A stretch of 64,000 nucleotides of DNA from DATBLQ01 sp036555325 (GTDB lineage Bacteria; Pseudomonadota; Alphaproteobacteria; Rhizobiales; Aestuariivirgaceae): contig DATBLQ010000026.1 of assembly GCA_036555325.1 (NCBI GenBank), positions 1-64,000 of the forward strand, given 5' to 3'. The translations under genes were made by a program, and so were the position numbers. The notes under the pieces were generated by a model. The model ran no database searches. It had not been told where the DNA came from and was given only the letters and a program-made list of their open reading frames with translations. Positions 57,320 through 64,000 of the stretch are shown piece by piece. How positions within the stretch are numbered: position 1 is the stretch's first letter; the number at the start of each line of letters is the position of its first letter.

Positions 57320-58441
57320 ATGCCACTGTCGCTTGAACAATCTTTAAAACAGCAGGCGAAAGCCTTGGGATTTGACGTCTGTGGCATCGCCACACTCTCC
57401 TCTGATGCTGAGGCAGCGAGACGGCTGTCCGCCTTTCTAGCTGCCGGCCGCCATGGCGACATGCAATGGCTCGCATCGACAGGCGAACGACGAAAGGACC
57501 CTTTGGCCCTGTGGCCCGCGGCCCGCTCCGCAATCATGCTGGGCATGAACTACACACCGAGCCTCGATCCACTGGAACGCCTGAAGCAGGCTCATGTCGG
57601 AAACATGTCGGTCTATGCCCTGGGCGACGACTATCACACCATCATCAGGGGCAGACTGCAGCAGCTCGCCCGTCGCGTCGCGTTTGCCGCCTCGGCCGAA
57701 GTCAAGCTATTCGTCGACACCGCACCGCTGATGGAAAAGCCGTTGGCGCAAAAAGCCGGCATCGGCTGGCAAGGCAAGCACACCAATCTCGTATCGCGCC
57801 AGTTTGGGTCCTGGCTTTTCCTGGGCGCGGTGCTGACGACGGCCGAACTAACCCCCGACACGATGGAAGAAGATCATTGCGGTTCTTGTCGGGCCTGCCT
57901 GGACATTTGCCCCACCAACGCGTTCCCAGCCCCCTATCAGCTCGATGCGCGGCGTTGCATTTCCTATCTCACGATTGAACACAAAGGACACATCGACGTC
58001 GAATTCCGCTCCGCCATTGGTAACCGGATTTTTGGCTGCGATGATTGTCTTGCCGTTTGTCCGTGGAACAAATTTGCAAGAACGGCAAGCGAGGCGAAGC
58101 TCCATGCTCGCTCCGACCTTGAAAACCCCACCCTCGCCGAATTGTTGACCCTTGACGATAGGGCCTTTAGGGCCAAGTTTTCCTCCTCCGCCGTAAAGCG
58201 AACAGGACGCAACCGTTTTGTGCGCAATGTTCTCATCGCTGCAGGCAATTCGAGGGATTCGCGGCTGAACCCGGTGATCATTCCCTTGCTCAAGGACGAA
58301 TCGCCGCTCGTGCGGGCAATGGCGGTATGGGCCTTGTCCAAGCTCATGGACGCCGTCGACTTCGCCTCGCTGCGGAACTCCTATCGCCCGAGCGAAGCTG
58401 ATGCTTTTGTGAACCTGGAGTGGGACAGACGTGCCGCCTGA
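57320..58441 (+). CDS. queG: Epoxyqueuosine reductase
   Basis: A 373-residue cobalamin-dependent iron-sulfur enzyme for the last step of queuosine synthesis in tRNA. Two [4Fe-4S] motifs are visible (DHCGSCRACLDICPTNAFP and GCDDCLAVCPWNKFA), and a C-terminal HEAT-like repeat (LVRAMAVWALSKL) contacts tRNA. The ATG at 57320 is taken as start; an in-frame TTG at 57305 overlaps the end of the GST gene. Confidence 0.94.
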   Translation: MPLSLEQSLKQQAKALGFDVCGIATLSSDAEAARRLSAFLAAGRHGDMQWLASTGERRKDPLALWPAARSAIMLGMNYTPSLDPLERLKQAHVGNMSVYALGDDYHTIIRGRLQQLARRVAFAASAEVKLFVDTAPLMEKPLAQKAGIGWQGKHTNLVSRQFGSWLFLGAVLTTAELTPDTMEEDHCGSCRACLDICPTNAFPAPYQLDARRCISYLTIEHKGHIDVEFRSAIGNRIFGCDDCLAVCPWNKFARTASEAKLHARSDLENPTLAELLTLDDRAFRAKFSSSAVKRTGRNRFVRNVLIAAGNSRDSRLNPVIIPLLKDESPLVRAMAVWALSKLMDAVDFASLRNSYRPSEADAFVNLEWDRRAA

Positions 58442-58462
58442 CACTTTGTGTCTAGGCCGGGC

Positions 58463-59251
58463 TCATCGCCCGGGAGGAGTCACCTTCAGCATGGTTTCAA
58501 TTGTATCGATGATCAATTGAAGATCGCGCGGCGATGACAGCCGGTGATCGCCGCCTTTGATCAGCGTAAATGTTACATCATCGCCGGTGAGGCGACTGTA
58601 AAGCTTCAATCCGTGCATCCACGGAACATCCCCATCGCTTTCCCCGTGCAGAATCCGGACCGGAAAATCAACTGCGATGCCGCGGTCGAGAATCAAATGC
58701 TTCCGCCCATCCTCGATCAACTTGCGGGTTATGATGTAGCCCTCTCCGTAGCTGGACGGCTCCAGCCACTGCCCTCGCATTTCGATCTCACCTCGCGCCG
58801 ATGCCTCGAGGCCTGCCCACAGCAACGCCTCGGTCATGTCGGCGGCGGGCGCAATCAGGACCATGCCCTTGATGCGCGCAAGCTGCTCGGGCTGGTTGGC
58901 TTGAAGACTCCTGCTCAACAGCAGCGCCAGATACCCGCCCATGCTCGATGCGACGATGAGCTGCGGTCCATTCGCTACCGTGAGGAAGATCTGTTGGACA
59001 TCCGCAAGCCAGTCGCTCAGGGTGAGATCGTGAAAATCTCCCGTCGATAATCCGTGCCCTGAATAATCGAACCTGAGAAAGCGGCGCCCGGCAGCTTGTG
59101 CCGCCGCAGCAATCGCCCCCGCCTTGTTGCCCGCCATGTCTGATTTGAAGCCGCCGAGCCACAGGATACCGATGCCGGGAGCATCCGGGTTTTCGTGCCT
59201 GAACGCCAGTCTTGTGCCGGCGGGCGTATTGAGGAACTCTACATCGCTCAG
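58463..59251 (-). CDS. Alpha/beta hydrolase with apparent CTG start
   Basis: A 262-residue serine hydrolase-fold protein. The oxyanion region is ILWLGGFKSDMAG, the segment FLRFDYSGHGLSTGD follows, the nucleophile elbow is VASSMGGYLALL, the acid is in ILHGESDGDVPW and the His in GGDHRLSSPRDL. Substrate unknown. Similarity to the family begins at SDVEFLNTPAGTRLAF, immediately after a CTG at 59251 that has GGGAG eight bases upstream. No ATG, GTG or TTG lies close by. The frame is open far upstream into the infC region, but that part has no coding signal. Confidence 0.8.
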   Translation of the reverse strand: MSDVEFLNTPAGTRLAFRHENPDAPGIGILWLGGFKSDMAGNKAGAIAAAAQAAGRRFLRFDYSGHGLSTGDFHDLTLSDWLADVQQIFLTVANGPQLIVASSMGGYLALLLSRSLQANQPEQLARIKGMVLIAPAADMTEALLWAGLEASARGEIEMRGQWLEPSSYGEGYIITRKLIEDGRKHLILDRGIAVDFPVRILHGESDGDVPWMHGLKLYSRLTGDDVTFTLIKGGDHRLSSPRDLQLIIDTIETMLKVTPPGR

Positions 59252-59462
59252 GGGGGATCTCCCTGGAATTTCGTTTTTCCGGGCCCGCTTTTTTAACGAT
59301 AGTTGCCGAAACACGCCACTGAAACGGCAATCGTGCCTGCACCCGCGGGCAATGCTTGCTGCACGCTTGACTTCACGTGAGACTTCAACATGTATTAGGG
59401 TCTTACCAACCGGCTGAGATTCTCGAGCCGCATCGAGAGTTTGCTGCCTCTGCAGAGGAGAA

Positions 59463-60011
59463 TTGAACATAAACCGCAAACCATTTGTCAAGGAACAGCG
59501 CCCCCGTGAGGACGGGCCGCGTGTCAATGAGAGGATAGACTCCCGCGAAATTCTTTTGATCAATGAAAAAGGCGAAAAAGTTGGGATTATGAGCCCCCAA
59601 CAGGCCATGGCGCTGGCGGAGCAGGCAGGGCTCGATCTCGTCGAAATATCACCCGGAACGCAGCCGCCGGTCTGCAAGATCCTCGACTACGGGAAATACA
59701 AATATCAGGCGCAAAAAAAAGCCAACGAGGCGCGCAAAAAGCAAAAGATCATTGAGATCAAGGAAATAAAGATTCGCCCCAACATCGATACCCATGACTA
59801 TGGGGTGAAAATGAAAGCAATCAGAAGGTTTTTTGAAGAAGGCGACAAGGTTAAGGTCACGCTTCGCTTTCGCGGCCGCGAAATGGCCCATCAGGACATT
59901 GGCATGGAACTCCTGCAGCAGGTCAAGAAGGACACCGCGGAAATAGCCAAGGTGGAATCAGAACCGCGTTTCGAGGGCCGCCAGGTGGTTATGGTTCTTG
60001 CGCCCAAATAA
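59463..60011 (+). CDS. infC: Translation initiation factor IF-3
   Basis: A 182-residue IF-3 with N domain ([48 protein letters not shown]) and C domain ([43 protein letters not shown]). It keeps 30S free and checks start codons. There is no ATG at its start: TTG 59463 lies only two bases after GAGGAG, while ATA 59469 has the same site eight bases upstream. IF-3 genes commonly use non-ATG starts for autoregulation, so ATA is plausible. Confidence 0.93.
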   Translation: MNINRKPFVKEQRPREDGPRVNERIDSREILLINEKGEKVGIMSPQQAMALAEQAGLDLVEISPGTQPPVCKILDYGKYKYQAQKKANEARKKQKIIEIKEIKIRPNIDTHDYGVKMKAIRRFFEEGDKVKVTLRFRGREMAHQDIGMELLQQVKKDTAEIAKVESEPRFEGRQVVMVLAPK

Positions 60012-60046
60012 GACCGACGAGACCGCTGGCTGCAAGGGGGCCGACA

Positions 60047-60997
60047 ATGTCAATTTCAAGCACTGTTCAAAAAACCGCCCCTAAGGAACAACTAGTTGCC
60101 CATGTCTTTCGTGGCATTGTTGCCATGGTGCTGGGCGTCTTTTTCTTTACCATCCAGGATCTCATCATCAAGATGATCTCCGGTGGCTATCCGGTTCACG
60201 AAATAGTTTTCGTCCGCAGCTTCGCCGCTATTCTCATTATTGGAGTGATTGCCCGGTTTGATCAGGGTTTCGCCGGACTGAAAACGTCGCGGTTGGGACT
60301 GCACATTGCCCGCTCGATCGTCATGTTCGGCGCCTATACGCTCTACTACTTGGGTTTAGCCTCCTTGTCGCTTGCCGACACGACTGTGATTTCCTATGCC
60401 GCCCCATTTTTCATCGCCACCCTCGCCCTGGTGTTTCTAGGCGAGCGCGTCTCGACCGCACAGTGGGGGGCAATCGCCGTTGGGTTCTTGGGTGTACTGA
60501 TTGTCATGCGCCCCGGCAGTGGGCTTTTCAACGCAGCCGCACTCTTGCCCTTGGCCGCCGCCATGCTTTACGCCGTCGCCCAGATGTTGGCCCGCTACAT
60601 CGGGCGCACCGATACCGGATCGTCCCTGGCCTTTTATCTAACGATCGCGTTCGTAGTCTTGAGCGGTCTCTGCGGTATTGTTTTTCAGCTTCTGCCTCTG
60701 CCGGTCCTCGGCAATCCCAGTTTTGATTTTCTTGTTCGCCCATGGGCTTGGCCCACCAACTACGATCTCGCTTTAATGCTTATCTGCGGTTTGGTGGCCT
60801 CCCTTGGCATCTATTGCCTCTCCCAGGCCTATCGGCTGGCTCCTGCGGCCCTCGTATCGTCGTTTGAATACAGCTCTATCCCGTGGGTGATCCTTTGGGG
60901 GGTGCTGTTCTTTGGACAATGGCCGACCCTGGCAACCATAGGCGGCGTCATATTGGTCGTCAGCTCCGGCCTCTTCATGTTGTGGAAGGCCGACTAG
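60047..60997 (+). CDS. DMT-family (EamA) transporter
   Basis: A 316-residue inner-membrane protein with ten predicted helices in two EamA repeats, the first beginning IVAMVLGVFFFTIQDLIIKMI and the second after LPLAAAMLYAVAQMLARYIG. Such proteins usually export amino acids or other small metabolites; the substrate is not known. It lies between infC and rpmI, which are adjacent in most bacteria. Confidence 0.9.
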   Translation: MSISSTVQKTAPKEQLVAHVFRGIVAMVLGVFFFTIQDLIIKMISGGYPVHEIVFVRSFAAILIIGVIARFDQGFAGLKTSRLGLHIARSIVMFGAYTLYYLGLASLSLADTTVISYAAPFFIATLALVFLGERVSTAQWGAIAVGFLGVLIVMRPGSGLFNAAALLPLAAAMLYAVAQMLARYIGRTDTGSSLAFYLTIAFVVLSGLCGIVFQLLPLPVLGNPSFDFLVRPWAWPTNYDLALMLICGLVASLGIYCLSQAYRLAPAALVSSFEYSSIPWVILWGVLFFGQWPTLATIGGVILVVSSGLFMLWKAD

Positions 60998-61050
60998 CGT
61001 CTACCCGACCTTGCATTTGGTCATGTGGCACTCTATAACGCGCGGGCTTT

Positions 61051-61112
61051 GAGCCGCCCGGCAGGGCATGCCGTGGCGGCTCTTAATGCTTGGCTCTTTG
61101 CTTCAAGAGCCA
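61051..61112 (+). promoter_or_regulatory. Two-hairpin leader of rpmI-rplT
   Basis: Two tight hairpins lie 25-86 bases before the rpmI ATG. The first pairs GAGCCGCC (61051-61058) with GGCGGCTC (61075-61082) and, inside, CGGCA with TGCCG around a GGGCA loop. The second pairs TGGCTCTT (61091-61098) with AAGAGCCA (61105-61112) around a 6-base loop. The GAGCC and GGCTC arms are interchangeable, so alternative pairing is possible. L20 represses its own operon in E. coli and in Bacillus through leader RNA, so this is a good candidate for such a control site. Confidence 0.55.
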
Positions 61113-61136
61113 TCAACTCGTGAAGGAACAAGCAAA

Positions 61137-61337
61137 ATGCCCAAGATGAAGAACAAGTCATCCTGCAAGAAACGCTTCAGGATGACTGCAAGCGGCAGGA
61201 TCCGCTCTACCCAGTCCGGCAAACGGCACGGCATGATCAAGCGCACCAACAGGCAAATCCGCAACCAGCGGGGCACGACAATTCTCTCGCCGGGTGACGA
61301 ACGCCTGGTGAAGATCCACATGCCCTATGCCAGATAG
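61137..61337 (+). CDS. rpmI: 50S ribosomal protein L35
   Basis: A 66-residue basic ribosomal protein with the family pattern [20 protein letters not shown] and [20 protein letters not shown]. The C-terminal part ([18 protein letters not shown]) diverges from common versions. GAAGGA lies about nine bases before ATG 61137. It forms an operon with rplT. Confidence 0.95.
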   Translation: MPKMKNKSSCKKRFRMTASGRIRSTQSGKRHGMIKRTNRQIRNQRGTTILSPGDERLVKIHMPYAR

Positions 61338-61358
61338 CCGTCGTGAAGGGAGTGATCC

Positions 61359-61712
61359 ATGGCACGCGTTAAGCGTGGCGTAACCGCAAGGGCCCGCCAC
61401 AAGAAAACCCTCAAAGCGGCAAAGGGCTATTATGGTCGCCGCAAGAACATTTATCGCGCCGCCGTGCAGGCGGTCGAGAGGGCCGGCCAATATGCCTATC
61501 GCGACAGGCGTCGCAAGAAGCGCAATTTCCGCTCTCTGTGGATCCAGCGCATCAACGCCGCTGCCCGCGATCTTGGACTGACCTATGGTCGATTTATCAA
61601 CGGGCTCGGCAAAGCCGGTATCGAGATCGACAGGAAAATACTCGCCGATCTCGCCGTTCGCGAGCCCCAGGCGTTCGCTTCGCTTGTGGAAAAGGCAAAA
61701 GCCGCTCTTTAA
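61359..61712 (+). CDS. rplT: 50S ribosomal protein L20
   Basis: A 117-residue protein essential for early 50S assembly, with a long basic N-terminal helix ([29 protein letters not shown]) and a globular C-domain ([29 protein letters not shown]). It often represses rpmI-rplT translation. It follows rpmI after 21 bases. Confidence 0.96.
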   Translation: MARVKRGVTARARHKKTLKAAKGYYGRRKNIYRAAVQAVERAGQYAYRDRRRKKRNFRSLWIQRINAAARDLGLTYGRFINGLGKAGIEIDRKILADLAVREPQAFASLVEKAKAAL

Positions 61713-61790
61713 TCGCGCACTTTTCAAGCCGCATTGCCGGGCCTTCGGGTAGCTTCAAGCCGCCTGGAGTCTCGGTTTTTTGAGGATCGC

Positions 61791-62867
61791 ATGAATACCA
61801 CCAACCAGAGCCTCGAAACCGAAATTTTGAGTGCTATCGCCGCCGCGCCGGACGAAGCGAGCCTTGAGCAACTGCGCATCGCGAGCCTTGGCAAGAAAGG
61901 CTCGATTTCCGAGCAGATGAAAACTCTTGCCGCGCTGGAGCCCGAGGAGCGACGCACGCTTGGGGCAGAGCTGAACCAGCTCAAGAGCAAGGTCGCCTTG
62001 GCCATTGCTGAAAAGAAGCGGGCTTTGGGCCGCGTCAGTCTCGAGCAGCGTCTGAAACAGGAAGGCAGCGATGTAACTCTTCCGGCTCGGACAGAAGTAT
62101 TGGGCTCGATTCATCCAGTCAGTCACACCTGGGAGGAGGTGGTTCAGATCTGGGGTGATTTGGGTTTTGCCGTCGCCGAAGGGCCTCATATCGAAGATGA
62201 TTTCCATAACTTTGGCGCGCTCAATATGCCGCCCGAGCACCCCGCCCGTCAGGAGCACGACACGTTCTATTTCAATGAAAAAGCAGATGGTACCCGCATG
62301 GTCCTGCGCACCCATACGAGCCCGGTGCAGATAAGGACCATGCTGTCCTCCAAGCCGCCTATTCGCATTATCGCGCCGGGGCGAACTTTTCGCTGCGACA
62401 GCGATCAGACGCACACGCCCATGTTCCATCAGATCGAGGGTCTGATGATCGACGAGCAGACCCATTTGGGTCATCTCAAATGGGTATTGAGCGAGTTCTG
62501 CAAGGCGTTCTTCGAATTGGATCAAGTCAAGATGCGTTTCCGCGCTTCGCATTTCCCATTTACTGAGCCTTCCATGGAAGTGGACATCAACTGCTCCTGG
62601 GAGGGAGGCCAGGTAAAGATCGGGCAGGGCGATTCCTGGCTTGAAATTTTGGGGTCCGGAATGGTCCATCCCAACGTATTGAAGGCTGGCGGCATTGATC
62701 CCGATCGTTATCAGGGCTGGGCCTTTGGCATGGGCCTCGATCGGATCGCCATGCTCAAATATGGTATTCCAGATTTGCGCGCCTTCTTCGAAGCCGACCT
62801 CCGCTGGCTGCGTCACTATGGATTTAGCGCCATCGACGTGCCAACCCTCGCCGGAGGGCTTTCATGA
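61791..62867 (+). CDS. pheS: Phenylalanyl-tRNA synthetase alpha subunit
   Basis: A 358-residue catalytic subunit of the heterotetrameric enzyme. A coiled-coil N-terminus is followed by the class II core: motif 1 around [19 protein letters not shown], motif 2 in [22 protein letters not shown] and motif 3 in [21 protein letters not shown] 61791 gives the family start. The stop overlaps pheT by 4 bases. Confidence 0.96.
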   Translation: MNTTNQSLETEILSAIAAAPDEASLEQLRIASLGKKGSISEQMKTLAALEPEERRTLGAELNQLKSKVALAIAEKKRALGRVSLEQRLKQEGSDVTLPARTEVLGSIHPVSHTWEEVVQIWGDLGFAVAEGPHIEDDFHNFGALNMPPEHPARQEHDTFYFNEKADGTRMVLRTHTSPVQIRTMLSSKPPIRIIAPGRTFRCDSDQTHTPMFHQIEGLMIDEQTHLGHLKWVLSEFCKAFFELDQVKMRFRASHFPFTEPSMEVDINCSWEGGQVKIGQGDSWLEILGSGMVHPNVLKAGGIDPDRYQGWAFGMGLDRIAMLKYGIPDLRAFFEADLRWLRHYGFSAIDVPTLAGGLS

Positions 62868-64000
62868 AATTCACCTTGTCATGGCTCAAGGAGCATCTGG
62901 CGACCGATGCTACGCTGCAGGAGATCGTTAACAGTTTGATTGGCATTGGTCTCGAAGTGGAAGATGTCATCGACCGAGCCGAAAAGCTTGCACCCTTCAA
63001 GGTGGCGAAAGTCAAAAAGGCCGAGAAGCATCCCAATGCGGATCGCTTGAGCGTCTGTCTTGTGGAAACTGCCGAAGGCGATGTGCAGGTGGTATGTGGC
63101 GCCCCAAATGCGCGCACCGGCATGACCGGCATTTTCGTTCACCCCGGGACCCATATACCAGGCACCGGCATCGATCTTGAGCGCGGCGTCATCCGCGGGG
63201 TTGAATCGAACGGCATGCTGGTGTCCGAGCGTGAGCTGATGATCTCCGATGATCACGAGGGGATCATCGATTTGCCCGATCACTTTCCGGTGGGCACCCC
63301 TGCCGCAGTCGCGCTCGGTCTCGACGATCCCATGATTTATATCAAGGTCACTCCCAACCGTCCGGATGCCTTGGGCGTTCGCGGCATCGCCCGTGATCTT
63401 GCAGCCAAGGGAATAGGCACCCTCGTACCGCTCGAAACAAGGTCGGTGCAGCCGTCGTTCAAGTCTCCGCTCGATGTCGAGCTTCGTTTCGAACGATCCG
63501 ATGCTGCGCCCTGCCCGCTATTCATTGGCCGCTATTTCAAGGGTGTCGGCAACGCTCCCTCGCCCGCTTGGCTGAAGCAGCGCTTAACGGCCATTGGCTT
63601 GCGGCCGATTTCAGCTCTCGTCGATATCACCAACTACATCACCATCACATACAATCGTCCGCTGCATGTCTTCGACGCCGACAAGCTTGACGGACCGGTG
63701 CATGCCCGATTGGCAGAGGAGGGGGAGCAAATTCTGGCTCTCGACGGGCGCACCTACACGCTCGACTCGACCATGACCGTCATAGCCGATGCGAAAGGCG
63801 CCCAAGGTATCGCCGGTATTATCGGAGGCGAGAACACGAGTTGCACCCCGCAGACCGTCAATGTCTTTCTCGAAGTCGCCTTGTTCGATCCCCTTCGCAC
63901 CGCTGCCACCGGCCGCAAGCTCGGCATCAATTCCGATGCGCGCTATCGCTTCGAACGCGGTGTCGATCCGGCCTTTGTCGCCCCCGGCGCGGAAATCGCC
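62864..64000 (+). CDS. pheT: Phenylalanyl-tRNA synthetase beta subunit (partial, runs off the window)
   Basis: The first 379 codons are present. The start [12 protein letters not shown] and the tRNA-binding OB-like domain ([33 protein letters not shown]) are followed by the B3/B4 editing domain ([22 protein letters not shown]). The frame is open to the end of the window. ATG overlaps the pheS stop (ATGA). Confidence 0.95.
   Translation, partial: MKFTLSWLKEHLATDATLQEIVNSLIGIGLEVEDVIDRAEKLAPFKVAKVKKAEKHPNADRLSVCLVETAEGDVQVVCGAPNARTGMTGIFVHPGTHIPGTGIDLERGVIRGVESNGMLVSERELMISDDHEGIIDLPDHFPVGTPAAVALGLDDPMIYIKVTPNRPDALGVRGIARDLAAKGIGTLVPLETRSVQPSFKSPLDVELRFERSDAAPCPLFIGRYFKGVGNAPSPAWLKQRLTAIGLRPISALVDITNYITITYNRPLHVFDADKLDGPVHARLAEEGEQILALDGRTYTLDSTMTVIADAKGAQGIAGIIGGENTSCTPQTVNVFLEVALFDPLRTAATGRKLGINSDARYRFERGVDPAFVAPGAEIA

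Overview
The window is a stretch of an alphaproteobacterial chromosome, most likely from the order Hyphomicrobiales (Rhizobiales). This rests on marker genes and their order: ChvG/ChvI next to HprK, EIIA-Man, HPr and AhcY; a Tyr-type DivL; a TsaE-AmgK fusion followed by MurU, AddB and AddA; a trpFBA-accD-folC run; lptC-lptA-lptB-rpoN-hpf-ptsN; and promoters matching the EcfG general-stress consensus. The genus cannot be named with confidence from sequence alone.

Region 1 (about 1-7700) is accessory and visibly AT-richer than the rest. It holds a small secreted protein, an orphan Tat-exported solute-binding protein, a decayed IS1182-type transposase, an orphan M24 peptidase, a class III cyclase/TPR protein, and a toxin-antitoxin locus whose DUF433 antitoxin is intact but whose PIN-like toxin carries two frame disruptions. 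It ends at the 3' end of tRNA-Arg(CCG), which suggests a genomic-island edge, although no integrase is present.

Region 2 (7.9-32.4 kb) is core and mostly on the plus strand. It contains an acyltransferase, polA (no standard start codon where homology begins, and a lost proofreading Asp), pckA and a HugZ-like protein on minus, then chvI-chvG-hprK-EIIA-HPr-ahcY, divL, tsaE/amgK-murU (t6A tRNA modification and murein recycling), addB-addA and trxA.

Region 3 (32.4-45 kb) is a long minus-strand series: aroA-cmk-rpsA-sppA-ihfB-lapA-like-ocd-like-pyrF-trpF-trpB-trpA-accD-folC. Many junctions are 4-bp ATGA/GTGA-type overlaps.

Region 4 (45-49 kb) has tRNA-Ala and a group of small stress-type genes: a YqjD-like membrane protein, a helical 70-residue protein, a secreted 144-residue protein, a secreted pentapeptide-repeat protein, and Hsp20 with DUF1150. 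Two of them have EcfG-like promoters and the Hsp20 gene has an RpoH-like one. Region 5 (48.8-54.5 kb, minus) is ptsN-hpf-rpoN-lptB-lptA-lptC-rnd and tRNA-Leu. Region 6 (54.6-64 kb) contains an NDUFA9-like protein, uppP, a GST, queG, an alpha/beta hydrolase, infC, a DMT transporter, rpmI-rplT with a two-hairpin leader, pheS and the start of pheT.

No complete novel operon or CRISPR array was found. The most unusual signals are the dead toxin beside a live antitoxin, the altered PolA, the rpmI leader, the paralogous secreted domain, and genes whose apparent starts are non-ATG.
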